From: Allacma fusca
Lineage: Eukaryota > Arthropoda > Collembola > Symphypleona > Sminthuridae
Direction: 5' to 3'
Length of the DNA: 64,000 nt
Assembly: GCA_947179485.1 (NCBI GenBank)
Contig: OX359250.1
Location: forward strand, 3,245,661 to 3,309,660
In this document: in pieces, positions 45,301-60,400 of the stretch
Position numbering within the stretch: the first letter of the stretch is position 1
Layout: the number at the start of each line of letters is the position of its first letter
Notes under the pieces: generated by a model
The model's database searches: none
What the model was told of the DNA's origin: nothing
Seen by the model: the letters and a program-made list of their open reading frames with translations, nothing else
Made by a program: the position numbers and the translations under genes

Positions 45301-48300
45301 CCTATAAGTTTTGGTCTTGTAATGTATTTTAATTCCCTTCGTCCCAAGTTGTTCTCATAACATATTTCGAGGCTAGTTTGTAGAACAATATTAAATAGCA
45401 ATTAGTCCCCAGAATAATTATGGTCATGACTGGACAGAATAGGAAGCAATGTTGTAAGAAATTAAATTTTTGGATAGAGAATGAAAATGAAGCCCTGAAG
45501 GAAAATATTGAAAACTTCCAATTTTACCGTGAAAGATCAGACCGTTATAAAATCAAATTCAAAATGCTACATTGCAGTTGAAAATAATTAAACATTTTTC
45601 AGATACATGAGCTGTTCAATGCCGAGATGTCACTCCGGATGGAAAACAAAAATACCTGAGGCCAGCGGGAATCTGAGGACCTTCGTTAATTTTTTATCCT
45701 GGCACTAAACGTTTTTACCCTGGCCGTGCCAGGGTTTACTACCCCGTAAAACCATCCCTGATTTTAAGGAATTCCATGGCTTTAAGGTGCTGTCGAACAG
45801 ATGGCTACATTGAGAATTGTGGAGATGACCAGTTAAGTTAAAACTGCAATGATAGGGTTAGCTTCAGGAAATCAAGAAAAATGCGAAAAGGCAGGAATTA
45901 CGACTTTCACATGTAGGATCTGGCGTTTTATAAAACATGCAGAAAGCCAAGCTCAATAAAAATTGTATGGCGAAACATTGGAATAAGTTACCATTTGGAT
46001 GCTCAGAAATTGCTGCCGCGGGAGCCGAAGATTATGCAATGAGAGTCGACAAACAATGTTTTGTTTCATGTACATATCATTTTTGTCAACAATTCTGGTT
46101 CCAGTAAAACCTATTTTTGGCGTAGGAAAATGACAGAAATGAATCACATTGAAAACTTAAACCGGCACGACATTCTAAAATATTTTCTTTGAATGTCAGA
46201 CCTTTCATGACAAATTGGCTGACACTGACATCATAAACAACTTTTTTTCAAGTTCCCAATTTCGTTCTAAAAGCCGAGTTGTCTCGACTTGCGCTGCATT
46301 CTGTATTATTCCGCGCATGTCCTTACGTCTCTGTAGAGACCGACTTGATATGATAATCTTGGAAGACCAATAAATTTACGTACAAATAAGCTTCAAAATA
46401 TGTTTTAAAAATAATTTGTGTGGAAATTGCACATTTAGAAACCATATAAATTCTTACTTTGCTTCATGTTTGTCGCGCTCTTATGACTTCAAAAATATCC
46501 TAGGTCAAGGAACCACGTTTTTCTACTTACTGGAGAACTCCAAAAATGTATGGATCACTCAGTAAAAGTTGATTAAAATTTTTGAAACTTTCACTTCAGA
46601 ATATTCTTCCGAGAAAATGTTGATTTCACCCACTTCCTTGGGTTTATCAGGGGGGATTTTTTTACGGCTAGAGGGATAGGGCAACATGAAAAGCATAGAA
46701 AATATTTTTTGAAACACCGTTAGAATCTATATTTTTTTACAAACTCACTATGTGTGTGCTTTAGTGAGGATAAAGTATTGTTGGCACCTCGTGTATTGCA
46801 ATGGTTTGTTGTTTACAAAATACAAGCTGTTTATAGTTGACATTTATGCAGGTGTTGTAATTCTACAACCGGTAAATATTTTCATGCAGCCATATAGACT
46901 GCAGCAGTATACTTTTTTGATTGGAGTTCCAATTTATGTGTACTTTAGCGGGGCAGATATAAGCTGTTTACGGATAACATTTATGCAGGTGTTGAATTAT
47001 ACAATCAGTAAATATGTATTTTCTTCTATGTACTTACATTGCAAAACTATATTTTTTACCATTGAAAAAATTCATTTCTACGTAGAAGCTGTGATCTAGA
47101 ATAATATTTTTGTTTTTGGCTTCATGCCAAATATAGCTCTTGGAGTATAAGTAAGTACCGAGGTATTCTATTCCTGACATTGAGTACAATGTACACGCAT
47201 TATAAATACAGTATGAACACAAATGTTACACCCCGCTTAAATCCCCATCTCAACCTCATGCGTTTGAAGGTGAGGAGTGCAATTATGTAATGGAGATGAA
47301 AATGCAGGTCTTGCAGCGCTCTATACATTAGTAAAATTCCATTAGAGTTTCCCAGCATCCCAACCTCCAGACATCCCGCCAATTAGTGAGTTGTCCCGAT
47401 ATCCAGCATAGTAAGTTCCGGACGGATTAGGGGGACTCCAATATTATAAATAGTACTTCTGGTCTCTGACAATGAAACAATGATCAATGCAAATGTGAAT
47501 ACGCAGAGTCAAAGACTTAGACTGCATGAGACCTTACCTCTTAGCGTTGACTCATGGTGAGTTTCTATACGCGAAGATTCAAAAGACCATCTATTTTAAG
47601 TACCCTCACGCTCCTTATTTCCTTCACCTCTTGTTCACTCAATTTCATATCAACTTCCAGCAGTCGCACGGGTACTTTACAATTTTTGTTCTAGTAAATA
47701 AACTCTTATTTTATTTTCACATAATACAAGTTTTAATCCTACACCATGATCTCAGGCAAATTAGCGAGACCGAATTTTCGATGCCATCTAGGACACTGAA
47801 TAATTTTTACTTTGATAGAAAGTTGATTTTGAGAACCAATATCCGATCGATCGTTCTAAACAAAACTCACCCGAGCTTTTATTACAAAGGAAGTCCTTAT
47901 TAACTTCGACTGAATCCGATGCAGCATTTTTGAGAAATACACGGATACCACATTAACCCACAGGAAAGGAGTTTTTGTTGCGGAATTTAATTTTCAGGGT
48001 CACAGAGATTGACTAAAATGCTGTAGCTATACATAGATTAAAACGTACGCACTGCTAATGGCTTTTGACTGTACAGAATTTATTATTTGATTAAGAATTA
48101 CGCACCATTACTTGGCTCGTAATCATTTTAAAAATGCAGATACAGGGAGTCGCAATATAATGATTTTACAGCAACATTTCAACATTGAGTAAGATGAACA
48201 AGAGTTTCAGGAATGAACAGACATTAATTCTGACAAATTAAAAATACTTAATAAGACAAAAATCTGATTTTTCACGACTGGAGACAGCTTAGTAGTGTTG

Positions 48301-51300
48301 ATAGTTGGCACGGTACTCAAACAACCGAGCAAGCAGGCTTTATGAATGCAGTACATTATTTACTGGTACTGGTACTCAACGAGAATTCGAAACATTGCGA
48401 GAGCAGTAACGAGCCTACTATTAAATATTTAGTGTTTTTTTTACCACTGATGTGTGGTCAGAGATATTTTTTACTGTTGACCTGGGACATTCACATAATT
48501 TTTTTCTTCTACGACATAAAAAACACACTCGGGGGACCCTTGAGAAAGACGTACATAATTATGTATGTAACCATTTTCCCAGGATTTAGGTTCAATTATA
48601 TTTTATTGTATACCCGTCATACTGTTTGCAACGCAAAATATTCATGTACAGAGTGTATCATGTCCTTTTTCTCCCCCTAGCCAATATAAGGGACGATAAA
48701 ACAAAAATGTGAGTTTCCGATTTTGAAGCAAATTATTTTGCAGATTTATCAAAATTTGTTTCAATGACCTAGATCGTGAATTGCGACAATAATCGTCCAA
48801 TAAGTGAAGCAACGTCTAGATTTCTTGAGGATTTTAGACATTTTTTGTCAAAATTTCGTCTTAAATACATGTGGACGCTATTATGCAGGAAATTTTACGG
48901 GCTTTCCATATAGCGAACAGGTCCCTACTTTAAATCTATTATCTTATTACATCTAGAATGACAAATTTTGAAACAATTTGCTTCAAAATAGGAAAATCAT
49001 ATTCTGTTTGAAAAAATATCTCTGAATGCCCATCAGTGATGTTTACACACTTAAATGAATTATCTTAATTATTAACTAATACAGTGGATACGGGGGGAAA
49101 ATGTCCAATGTTACTTCTTATTTATAACATGTTGCCAAAATCAGTACTGTACCAAATTCAGCAAGGGTAATAATCCTCATTACGTCTCATATTTTAAGTT
49201 TTTCCTAGCCTGAGGAATTTTCTCAAAAACTGGATAAAAACTGTTCATGGCCGGTTCTATCCTCGGGCACGCAATTATGTAAAACAATATTTAAGTAAAT
49301 AACAACCATAATAATTCAAGAACTTAACCGTCGCTTTGTTACACTGCTGATATCTATAGCCATGCTCATTAAAAGCCTAATAAAATCCGTTATCTAACCG
49401 GAAGCCTATAAATTTTAACGCTAAAACGGTTTTATGCATGTAAACCTAGACTATATATAACATGCTTAACCCAAAATGAAACCTATCTTACCACAAATAA
49501 GTTGTTGTGTTGATCTGGCATATACTGTAAAGAAATTGAGCAGACCAGTAACATCTCTGCTACAAACTTACTAATTTTGGTAAACTTGACACTTGCACAC
49601 CATTACAAATTACAAGGCTTTCATACATATTTTATTTAAATTTTAGGAGAAATTAAAGAACTTCTCATATAACAATAAACGAAACTATTTCAAAGAATGC
49701 TTACACTACTGCTACAGTCAAAGCGAAAATTAAAACTTGACTGAGCCGTTGTTTTAGGCCTAAAGTTAATATGCGATTATGCTAAGATACCTTGGCTTCC
49801 CTGCACAATGAAAATCAAGATAATTATTTTTCCAAAAGTGCACAGTTAATCAGATGTATGTACTTTTGACAACGAGCTGAGGTATTAAAGTCGAAATAAG
49901 ATGACGAGAAGAGTACTGACAATTCTTTTTGAGTAAATATATTTCATAAGTAATCAGAAATTGCAAACAAAATTCATAATACCAGACCAGTTATGGCTGG
50001 AAGACCTATGCAGATGCAGCAATTCAAGTTACACCATTTGTCAACGTGAAACAATAAACCTGACTGAAAAGTTAGTAGGCTGAGAAGATGTAACTTCTCT
50101 ACAAAAATGGTACACACATATTTACATGGTCTGTACAACTAGGATACACGAACTTTGCTCCTCGTCAGAACTATTCTCAAGTTACCAAACCTCCTATTTA
50201 CAAAGAATCATATAAATCATACCAAGAAAAATTAATTTTCAGTACCCCTGGCTGGGGGATAAGGAATAACTGAAGATGCAGCAGGCATGGAAAAAGTGCC
50301 CTAAAGGTAGATACTTGAACAAGGAAGTGAAATGTGTGTTATTTTTTTAGTGGACAGGTTTTGGCAGCCTCCAGGCAGGTAGGACAAATCCTACTACCTT
50401 TTCCGGTGGGCAGTTTTGGAAAGGTATCCCGGCTTGCGGGAAAGAGAAATCGTGTGAATTTTTCTAAAAGGGCAGGCAGCATGGATGTCGGAGGAATAGT
50501 TGAGAAGGAGCGACTGACGGGAAGAAAGGTCAAATTATTCTAGGCAGGTGGACACTTTTTCTATGCCTGGTTGCAGGATGGTCAATTTAGGGCTGGGCTA
50601 TTTAGTAGTATAGTATTCTAGTACTCACCCAAAAAGGGGTACTGAAATGGGAAGTTTTTGAGTTTTCCCGTGATACGTACATGTGCCATTAAAGGAACAA
50701 GGATGTTTGTCATAATTATGACATGGAGGAAAGTTACAGTCGATCCAATGTGTACAAGCTCACATGTAGAAAAGAAAACTCTCTGACACATTGTAGGTAG
50801 ATGATGATAACAAGGACAGTGGTGAAAATAACTGAAATGATTTTCAGGACGAAATTGCTGTAAGAAAAATATCATATTTCAAATATTCTTTAAAATACGC
50901 GTACCGAACATCCGTAGATGTGTGAAAAGACTTACAAGCAATCAATATCAATTCATCTCTGCACCTCGTGTGAAGAAGTTGCGTCTTCCAGCAGTCTTGT
51001 TGTGTGAAGTAGTCAATTAGTAGTAGTAATAATATAGTATGCTTCTCAGGCAGTAAATACAAGTAATGCATAGACAGGTCCGAGAGCCCAAAAGTCCGCA
51101 GAGTAAATATACGCAAGTAGAATTCAGTTATTTAGTTCCGGTATTTTGATAATGATGTTTAGTTAACAAATATCAAGCCCGTAAGGAAGGGGATGACATA
51201 TGCTACCCTACACTATAATTAATTATTACAAGCTTACATAATAATTATCATTGTATTAATAACAGTGCTACGTAATGGTTCTAATTTCTTACTAATTGTT

Positions 51301-51405
51301 TTTACCTCAATATATACGCATATATACTTATATAATATTCTTTACTATACTGAGGGGTACAAACTCTCTTTTACCGTATTACCTTAAAACAAAGTTTCAT
51401 CACCT
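45301..51405. other. Gene-poor AT-rich stretch
   Basis: No gene is supported over 6 kb. Landmarks are the inverted hAT-type terminus ending at about 45754, the diverged duplication at 46827-47012, a dispersed-repeat match near 48674 and a richer, unexplained patch at 50345-50550 with AGGCAGGT repeats. The 3' UTR of the USP10-like gene must extend down from 51405 into this stretch. Confidence 0.5.
46827..47012. repeat. Diverged duplication, period about 135 bp
   Basis: AAGCTGTTTATAGTTGACAT followed by TTATGCAGGTGTTG and GTAAATAT at 46827 recurs as AAGCTGTTTACGGATAACAT, TTATGCAGGTGTTG and GTAAATAT at about 46962. The 125-codon and 115-codon frames across this region arise from such low-complexity repeats. 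Confidence 0.75.
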
Positions 51406-54400
51406 CTACGAATCTACAGAACCAAAATTTCTGGGACGATCTTTGTTTCGCGGAATTTGGGTATGATGACTAAGAAGTGTGTCAGCCCGTCGATAATACA
51501 ATAGATACGGAACACGGGGTGGTTGGGAATTTAACATATTATTTTCAGCTATAGGTTTCACAGTTACGTCGTCATACCTAAGCCAGCCTACTTGACCCCA
51601 AAGATTTCCCCCTGAGGGATGAAAGCAGTCTGCAATGTAGTGTCCCTTGTAAGCTTCTTCTCCGTCATGGTATACAACTGTGAATAACATGTCAAAAATA
51701 TTAGCATACACAAAACTTAAGCAAAGTCACAAATGTAAAACCTATTTCATAATGAAAACAAAAAATCAAAAAAATAAAATAATGTACCAAGACATACATC
51801 ATCATACATCTTAACGCAGGTAATTATACACTTAACTTCTTACCAGCAAAAAGTTTGTACTGTCGTTGTTTGAGTGTGCACTTTCCGCGTGTATTCACAG
51901 AAAGTAGTTCTACGTAAGAAACCAATTATAAATCAGTCGTTATACATTACGCAATTGTTAAAAAAAATGTACACACATTTATCACAAATCACGTAAGTTC
52001 TCTTGAAAGTTAACACGTATACATACATAGATATGCGCCATATTAATTACCTTTAGCGATTTCTAAGTCGATTCCGAATTCTAATTTTTTATCCAACTTT
52101 AGAATTTTGTGTCCGGATTTATCGTAAACGAACCTCTTGAGGTGAAGAATGAGAATCATAGGTAATTCTTCAAGGCTAAGTTGTCTCCACGCTTCTGTTT
52201 CCTGTCCACTATTTGAAACTAAACCGCTGACCTCTTCTTTAAAAGAAAGTCCTTCTAGTGCGTCACGCACACTACGAATGGTGTCACTCTAATGAATACA
52301 TATTTTCAACTTAGTCAAGCCAACAAAATGAATCAATGTAAATAATTAGTTGCACATTTACAAATTTCCAACATTTTTCACACGGCTCCAGCAAATTAAA
52401 AGCTTGGCATCTCACATACGGGGAAAATTTTAAATACATAATAAATTACTTCAAAGTAAGGAACATTGGAAGTGAGTACAACAACCAGTGCAGTTCTTGT
52501 TGCTAAATATCCGTACATTAGATATTTTTAATGTAATCAGGATGCACATAGGAAATATTTGAATTAAAACTTGAGAACGCCAGTAATAAAAGGGATATAT
52601 TTTATACCGTAGTAGGCACAGACAATGATCGCCCTCGGAGATCCATCTAAATAGACTACAAAATGGCACTGACGTTTTTGTGGAATAAACGTGCTAAATG
52701 TCTCATGCGTTGTTAATTGTCATTGCAACAAAGTAGTCATTTCTCATTGTCAATAATTGTCAGGCATCGTTAACTAAAGTGTCTTTGTGTAAAATAGTGT
52801 GAGATTAAACAATTTTAATACGAGTAAAGGTTTTATGCCGGAATTGTCCGACGCGGAGACTGACTTCAAGTTATTCTTAGTGTTATACCTGATTAAGATA
52901 CCAACAATATTTGATTTATTTGAATTTTTAAGGATATATTTTTACGATGATCACGAGAAATTTTAAGCGAGACAAGCAGGACGGGGAAACTCTAAACTAT
53001 TTTATTCATTTCAATGAGGCTTCTGGCACAAGCTAAGGTCCAATGGTCCGAACTTTAATGCGGGCAGAAACATTGAGTCATGTTCCTATCCGCGTAACAG
53101 TCATTCAATACTATACCAGCGGACATACTGCGACGATTCCCTTGTCAGTGCTTAGCTGGGGTATAATTGCATAGAAAGCGATCTCGTAATGATTTATGTA
53201 CGGGAAATATAAAGCTGGATATTTTGAAAAATCAAAGACGAGTACTGCACTGAGAAGCTAAGATATTCTGTTACAAATTAATATATTCTGATACTAATTT
53301 AAATATTCTGTTGCGAAATCAGTTGCATTTCGGCTTCATGTAAGCGTGTAAAGTACATGTAAATAAGAGAAAACTTGGGCAACAAGAATTAGCAAAACTT
53401 TTCAGTATATGAGATTCTGGAGCGGCAGTATGTGGGGTACATCTACCTTTATTGTTAGTAATGTAGGACGCAGAATTTCAGTCCGCTACCTTTCTGCATC
53501 CCAATTGAGTATTTTTTGCTCGTTTAAACTTATACCCACAGATTCAATGTTTTGTTCTTGCGTGGACAGCAATTAGTTTATGATAATAAATAATTATAAG
53601 CAATAATGTATGGTAAATATGGATCGTAATTAGTAATACAATAATTGTGAGATCTGCGACGGAATTCGGAAAATGATTGATACATTGGAATTTCCCCCTA
53701 AGATATTCCCCAGAGATTCTTTCAGTTATAAGATCTCCAACATTTATGAACCCATTTTGATGAAAATTATTTTCAGGATTTTGTAAAAACAAAGTAAATT
53801 TTCACTGAAAGAAAAATTGATCTATGATTTTTCGGCCTCAAGAAAAATTAATGAAGTGTTAAAGGTCTCGGCTTTCTTCTTTTTCAGCTCTAACTGAAGG
53901 TAAAGGAATCGGCTACAACTGTTTTTCATATCATAGTTATTTTCAGTGTAAAAGCTTAAAATCATAAAAAGCGCAATACGTAGGATGAGGGCAAATACTG
54001 CGTATAGAAACTATGAACAGTTTTACAAATTCTTGTTGTCGACTGCTATTCTTACTTGCGCTCACGTACTCTGCTGCAAGTTCGGTTTTCAGACAATACA
54101 AATTCATACTTTGCTGGAACTGCATTGGAACCCATTATTTCATGGGTTTAGATACCTCGAATCATTTTCAGAATTATGGGTTTACACAATTATCCTTTCA
54201 GACACAACTTTCTTTATTACTACTTAATTTAGGGAGCTAGGATAAAAACAGAACAAGAAAATAGAACAGTGGTAAAACCAAAACCGCAGTCAAAATGTAG
54301 GTGGGGTAATCCAAAAACGCCTAATTTTCAACCTATAGATGGTTTTTCGAAGGTAACCATTTTCTGTGCTCACTATACCTCTACTTGCTTGCCCAATTTG

Positions 54401-57400
54401 TCTAAAGCGGGATTTTTTATTGTAACTGAAGCACCAAATCGGCATTATTAGCAATTACAGGACAATGTGACACGGCAATACTCTTCAATTTAAAATCATC
54501 ACATTGTAATTCTCAACTGTTAGGGATTGAAACATTTCTCTTTTCTCCGATCACATTTTGTAAAACTCCTCATTGGCGTGAACCACAGAAAGCCGAATGT
54601 ACTTTTGTATTTAGTACTAACATTATGTTAAAATTTGAAACCCATGCTTTTATACATACCTGAATATCCAACTGAAGTGTAAAGAAAGGCTGTAGTGTCG
54701 CTGATTTGAATGAATTAGTCCGATGCAAGGCAGAGCAAAGTTGACCAAAAAGCATTTCTGAAATGGGTGACTTAATCACATTAGTCTTGCGAGTCAAACA
54801 TCCTTTATTCTTCGGTCCCATAACTTGCCAATGATCAGCGTCATCCTCCTCTTCACTAACTTCTTCTGGATGCTGACCATTTAAAACACTAGTCTGTTGC
54901 GAAGGAGAGGCTGTATTTGTTGCCGTTTTGCTATTTTCATACCATTTAATAACCTGCAAAAATTAAGCCACCAACAATTGTATATGCATTCGCTTTACCA
55001 ACAAATCCTTCGGGTGCTGATTTATATGACATGAGTGCGACTCATTCAAAACTAATAACACAAAAACTTTAAGAGTAATGTCGACAGTTTCAAGCAAATT
55101 ATGTATTACCTTAAAATAATTAATCCCTGTGATTTGCTTAACAACATCACTAACAGAGTTCATGTCCATGGTTGTAACAGTTTATGAGTGTCGGAAAAAG
55201 TTGGGAAGGGTAGCGTACAATGAGTTTTATTTTAAAAAGTGGGGGTTGGGTATCGTATAATATCCAGTTTACTTTTTGAAACTTTAGTTTATCGATGATT
55301 TTGAGACCCTACGTTGAAATTTATAGGGGCGAAGGGAAGCGAAAGTTCCTACTGTGGAAGTAGTGATGTCCGCTGAACCATCATCACCACGCAATTCAAT
55401 TTTTTTATAATATAAAAAGTTGATAAAAAGTAAGAAGCCTATTGTCTTTGAAGGTGATCTGTTTGACCTTACAAAATAAATTGAGGTCACATACAAACAT
55501 ACGTGTGTAAAAATCATCTGTGATCGGGGCGGATCACAACAAAGTGATGGAACAGCAAGAGCTAGTAACTGTGAAACCCTAAAACGATTATAAACATACC
55601 AGGGCGAGTAAGCTATTGCGCACTAAAATACATACAATGTACATTACACATGTACCAATGGTCAACTGAAAATGTCCTACTATGCGTTGGATTTTGAAAG
55701 TTAAAATGCACCACTTGCACAAGCATTGCTGGGATAGAGCTTGCTCCCCCTGGTAACACTACCATTATAACTCACGCTGATGCAAGTGATACATTTTAAA
55801 ATTGAGGCTGTATTAAATGTTAGATTGGCGAATTATCCCCGAAAATGTTAATGTACATGTGTTACGATTTTTTCAAATTATAAAGTAAGAGTAGTAATTA
55901 CGTAACTTTCTAGTCTCCATAAGTGCGCATGTACTTGTATTTGTCATTACATTACCATTAACACTTGCTGTTACATCACATTATGAAGCTTCGCCCCTTG
56001 GGTTAGAGATTAGAGAAGTACAGGAAAATCACCCTATAAAGGAATTTATTCATATAGGGACAAGTAAGTTCGTCCCCGTAATAAATTAACAATAATCCAA
56101 CAAGGGAAAATATGTTTAAACCCGACAAACATCGACCGTCCCATACGATTATGTTATAGAGATTTTCCAGTAAAATAGTACTGATACTGATCACAGATGA
56201 TTTGCTTGGTGGTGGTTATGTTCACAAGGTGAGTTGAGCACCTTCGGACATGTTCGCAAATCGTTTCTACAGACGTACGAACCTGATCAATCGTAGTAAG
56301 GCAGCCACGCAGCATTAAAATATGTAGATTCCAAACAAAACATACATGCGTATTCTGAACAACCCACAAATTACCTTGTCAAGTCATGAAATTGAAATGC
56401 TAACTCGTCTTACGTTAGGCTAAGAGAATTACACAGATAGTAACTTGGTAAGGAATAATTGATTACCTTAATCATCTCATCATGTAGGCCATTTAATAGA
56501 TGACTTAGAAATTCTTCTGCATCCTGTTGCCGTCCTTCAACTTTGAATGTTGAACCATCAAGAAGGCCTAATACCTTACGAATTCCAGAAGGTTCTAAAT
56601 TGGCACCCATGATAAAGGATTCGCTCCTCCTATCACGCTTGCTTGTATTTCCACGATTCAATGGTTCGAATTCTGTTACGAAGTCAAACCTAACGGAGGA
56701 AAAAACAAGCATGTCAAGGTTAGAAGCAATAAATGCTTACTTGAACATTTGCAGTATGATCTTACGAGCGAACTTTAAAAACCAATAAATACTTACACGC
56801 TCTGAATGATAGGCGTAGCTTTACAAGGCGTTTTGGCCAAACCGACATCCCTCATGGATCGAAATAAGTTAACAAAGGGAGGGCACGCCATCAAAGCCTG
56901 AAAAAATAACACTCATTAATACTTAATTCGACAGCAATTTGATTTGAAGCAAACCCAAACAATGGTGCTTCAAAAATAAAGACCGAATGTATTTAAAGTC
57001 GCGGTTAGGGATATCTAGGCCCACTGGAGATTCTCTTACATAAATAATTGTTCATCCGGAATTTTTACGCCGAAATAATTCAGTCGGATATTGTTACCAC
57101 GAAAGATGGCCGATGAAAATAGTCAAGCATGCTTTCGTCAACCCTCAACAACAACATTTTTACAAACAGGCTTATTTTTCATGGGCTTAAACGTATTTCA
57201 GACGAAACTATACATTCATGAATACGCTGAAGAACAGAATAATTACAAATTGAAATAATACAAAAGGTACAACCGTATGGTATGAATACACGCTTTTAAA
57301 AAGATGAACTGAACACGAATTAGCAACTTCTCAAAAAATCAATTATTGAGAATTTGTTTGCTTAAAAATGTATGAATTAAACGTGCACGGGATTTTCATG

Positions 57401-60400
57401 GACTGACATTTTCCCAAAATTTCTAGCAAAAATGACAAAGCGTGCAGTTTAAGTTATTTGATAACGTGTGTCATTACTTGGATTTTTCCTGCCAGTAACT
57501 GATTTTTCAAACAGGATTACAAATATTAAGGGAGTTTAAAACTCTAGCCCTACTTGCTTTCATTTTAGTGTCCATAAATTTTGACGATATTTCAGTATGC
57601 TGGCTAACAACTACCCTAGAATTTAAGGGGAAATACGTTAAAAATATTTTAACAATCCAAGCCTGAAAATAGTTAAATTTAGAAACGGTCGCATGTTCTT
57701 TTTTATCATCTCGCCAAAATTTTGACCAACATTTCAAAATTTCGTCCGAGATAATTGTTTAGTGCGTGTATACATAGGTCTTGAATGAGCTCTTGATCAC
57801 CGAGATGCAACATCCCCATCAAAAGTTTTTGGGTTTTCCAGGGTCCTCCTTATATTCAATATTTCTGGAGTTATATACATTGACTGCTTACCCTAATACA
57901 CTAAATAAAGCACGAACAGGGAACATATATGTAATGTACATACTTATACATAATGGAAACGAACTCTCAAAGCGTGTTCAAGATTTCCGAGTTTCTTTAA
58001 CGAGTTTGTTTTGCTACTGAGTTTCTCTCAAAACAGATCCCAAAGGTCAATTAAGTTATAAACTGGGAAGCGAGACTTTGTGAAATGAACGGAAATATGT
58101 CCACGGGCTTGTTTACAGTAAGTACAGGCACTTACTGCAAACATTTTGTTATTTCGTTCCACACCCACAGCTTATGCTTGTAAAGCGTTTTCAGAATATT
58201 TATACATTGCATTAAGTACATCCTTATGACGTGGAAACAGCGATTGGAAGTGTATTCAGCTATTTTGCTCACATGTTGTATGTAGTTTGTATCTTATATG
58301 CAGGTACCTCAAGGTGTTACGTCCTCAAAAGCTCAAAAATGTATACTTAGGTATGTACATTGGGCTCACAATCAGCTCACTCTGTGCAATGCTAAAGAGC
58401 TGCAAAATCGATTAGCCTCAACTTTCTTTTGCCACAGCACTCCGAAGAAGCAAATGAAATCTAATCCTTATTCAGGAATCCAATCGGGCTTGCCCATATC
58501 TTCCCGTGTAAATAGACCATTACAGTTTTTAATTTTAAGCTTCATCATGTAAATGGTTATGGAGCTTCTAAAATCTAAAGTAAGAGCTCAAGATATATAT
58601 TTATGAAGGTCCAGCATAGTACAAGCTGGGTTTAAAAAACAAAGTAACTGAGTACGATTACAAACGAACTTACATTATGTTTTGCGAGTAACTTATTTCT
58701 ACATATAGATGGTACACGGTATCTAACAATAAATATTACATTGGTGTCATTAATGTTACAATGTACGCAAGGATCTAGATCAACTGCATGGGAATATAAT
58801 CTAAAAGAAATGTATTGAGTTAAAGTTACACACAGTTCGTAAGCAATTGATTGAGACTTTGAAAAGCAAATATTGTGAAGAAGAGAATTGACTTTTTATG
58901 AATCTATAATCAGAGTTGGGTGACTAAAAGACTCGTGCACATATTGGCCTGTGGAGATAGCCGAATTCAGGCAACTCTTGCTCAATGGTTAAAAATTGGA
59001 ACAAGTTACTTCACAACTTCACCATAGATTCATCGAATTTAATTCTGATAAAAATTCCTACGCAGGCAGTTTTCAGAGAGTTTACTAAGAAGTTTTTGCC
59101 TACTCTGTATTTACTCCTCATTCACATCCCTCATTTCATTTACATGATTTCCTTTTTGTTTATAATTCAGTATGTCACATGAATTCGGTAACTTGTACCG
59201 GCCAACCCCACGTATGTTGACATACGAGTACAAAGAGTACTTTTAAATAAAGAATTAAAAAAACATTGGCATTTTGAATTGCCTCTCAGGGGTGCCGTGA
59301 GAAAATTGAAGTTGTAATCGACCCTGTAGTAATACACGGAGTGAGCTGAGGCAACTATAAGTAGATATATTTTTTGAGGGCGTAACACCTTAACGTACCT
59401 AAATGCAAAAAAACATGAAAACAATCGCTGATTATTCTTGCTACTTCTGTTAGCCCTTCATATGGAATCAATTGTCAATTATTGTAAAATACTACATACT
59501 TATTCTTCCATAATCGTCAACTCCACAATGTTTAAAAGATCAGACAGAACTATTTCGGCGTTTGTACCTTCCGCGCACGACAATGAGATGGTACAACACA
59601 TCATATATCCTTTAAAAAAATCTAAAATTATCGTACCAAAAATGGACGATAAGAATGACAATAACATATGTACCGTTTAACGTTAAATCGGTATGACCAA
59701 CCCTAATAAATACATATTACATCGACTACCACTATATACTATACCATGTACCGTGCCTGAATTACCAAGAAATTCATTGCTTTTCTTGTCGGGGCTACCT
59801 ATGTGATTTCCGGGAAAAGGAGAAGAAAAAGTTCCCATTTTTGTAAACATAGTGTGCCTTGGTAACCTGTCCATTACATATACTTGATCTATCAGAACTC
59901 AAACTAGAGGCGAGTGACTAAAACTTTTTTCACGATTCTTTCTTCAAACATGATTCTTCTGAAGACCAGTATAGCATTTACACTTCTGCAAATACAAATA
60001 AGCTACTGTAGTAAACTTGTAACGAACAGAACTTCCAAATCTGCAACTTGCATAAGTTGTGTCTTGTCGTCTTGTGTCCAAAGTTACATTTGGAAATGCA
60101 AATAAAACTTGAAATCTATATTAAGAAGCACTTAACATTAAGCATGCACACAGAAATAATTATTACATATAACCAACTTACTATACTAACGCATAACCAA
60201 TTACTAGTTTCCTGGGCCGATACCCTCTACATGAGTACCAAAACGATACAAGTATGTAATAATGCGACACGAGAATTATTTAAAAATAACAGAAGAATCT
60301 TACCTGTAGGGTAGAATTAATGTAACAGAAGTTGCTTTGGTTGGTGAGTCCACGCGGAGTAAGGGCGGTGGCGTGATGGTCTAAAACATAATTGGCAAGA

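Noticed and set aside
37935-45754. A single 7.8-kb hAT element enclosing the Mxd-like gene
   Set aside because: The two CAGGG-type ends are related and inverted, but their 8-bp flanks (AGAAGAAG and ATTTTAAG) do not match, and other elements lie between them.
46752-47099. 115-codon plus-strand open frame
   Set aside because: It spans a diverged 135-bp duplication, and the two repeat units are read in different ways, so it is not a gene.
47526-47903. 125-codon plus-strand open frame
   Set aside because: The translation is a string of F, Y, H and L typical of AT-rich noise. There is no splice context and no family motif.
48342-48680. 112-codon plus-strand open frame
   Set aside because: Hydrophobic low-complexity translation with no motif. 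Its end runs into a dispersed-repeat match.
50339-50543. Overlapping open frames in the patch with AGGCAGGT repeats
   Set aside because: Both strands are open because the patch is richer in GC. There is no motif, splice context or homology visible.
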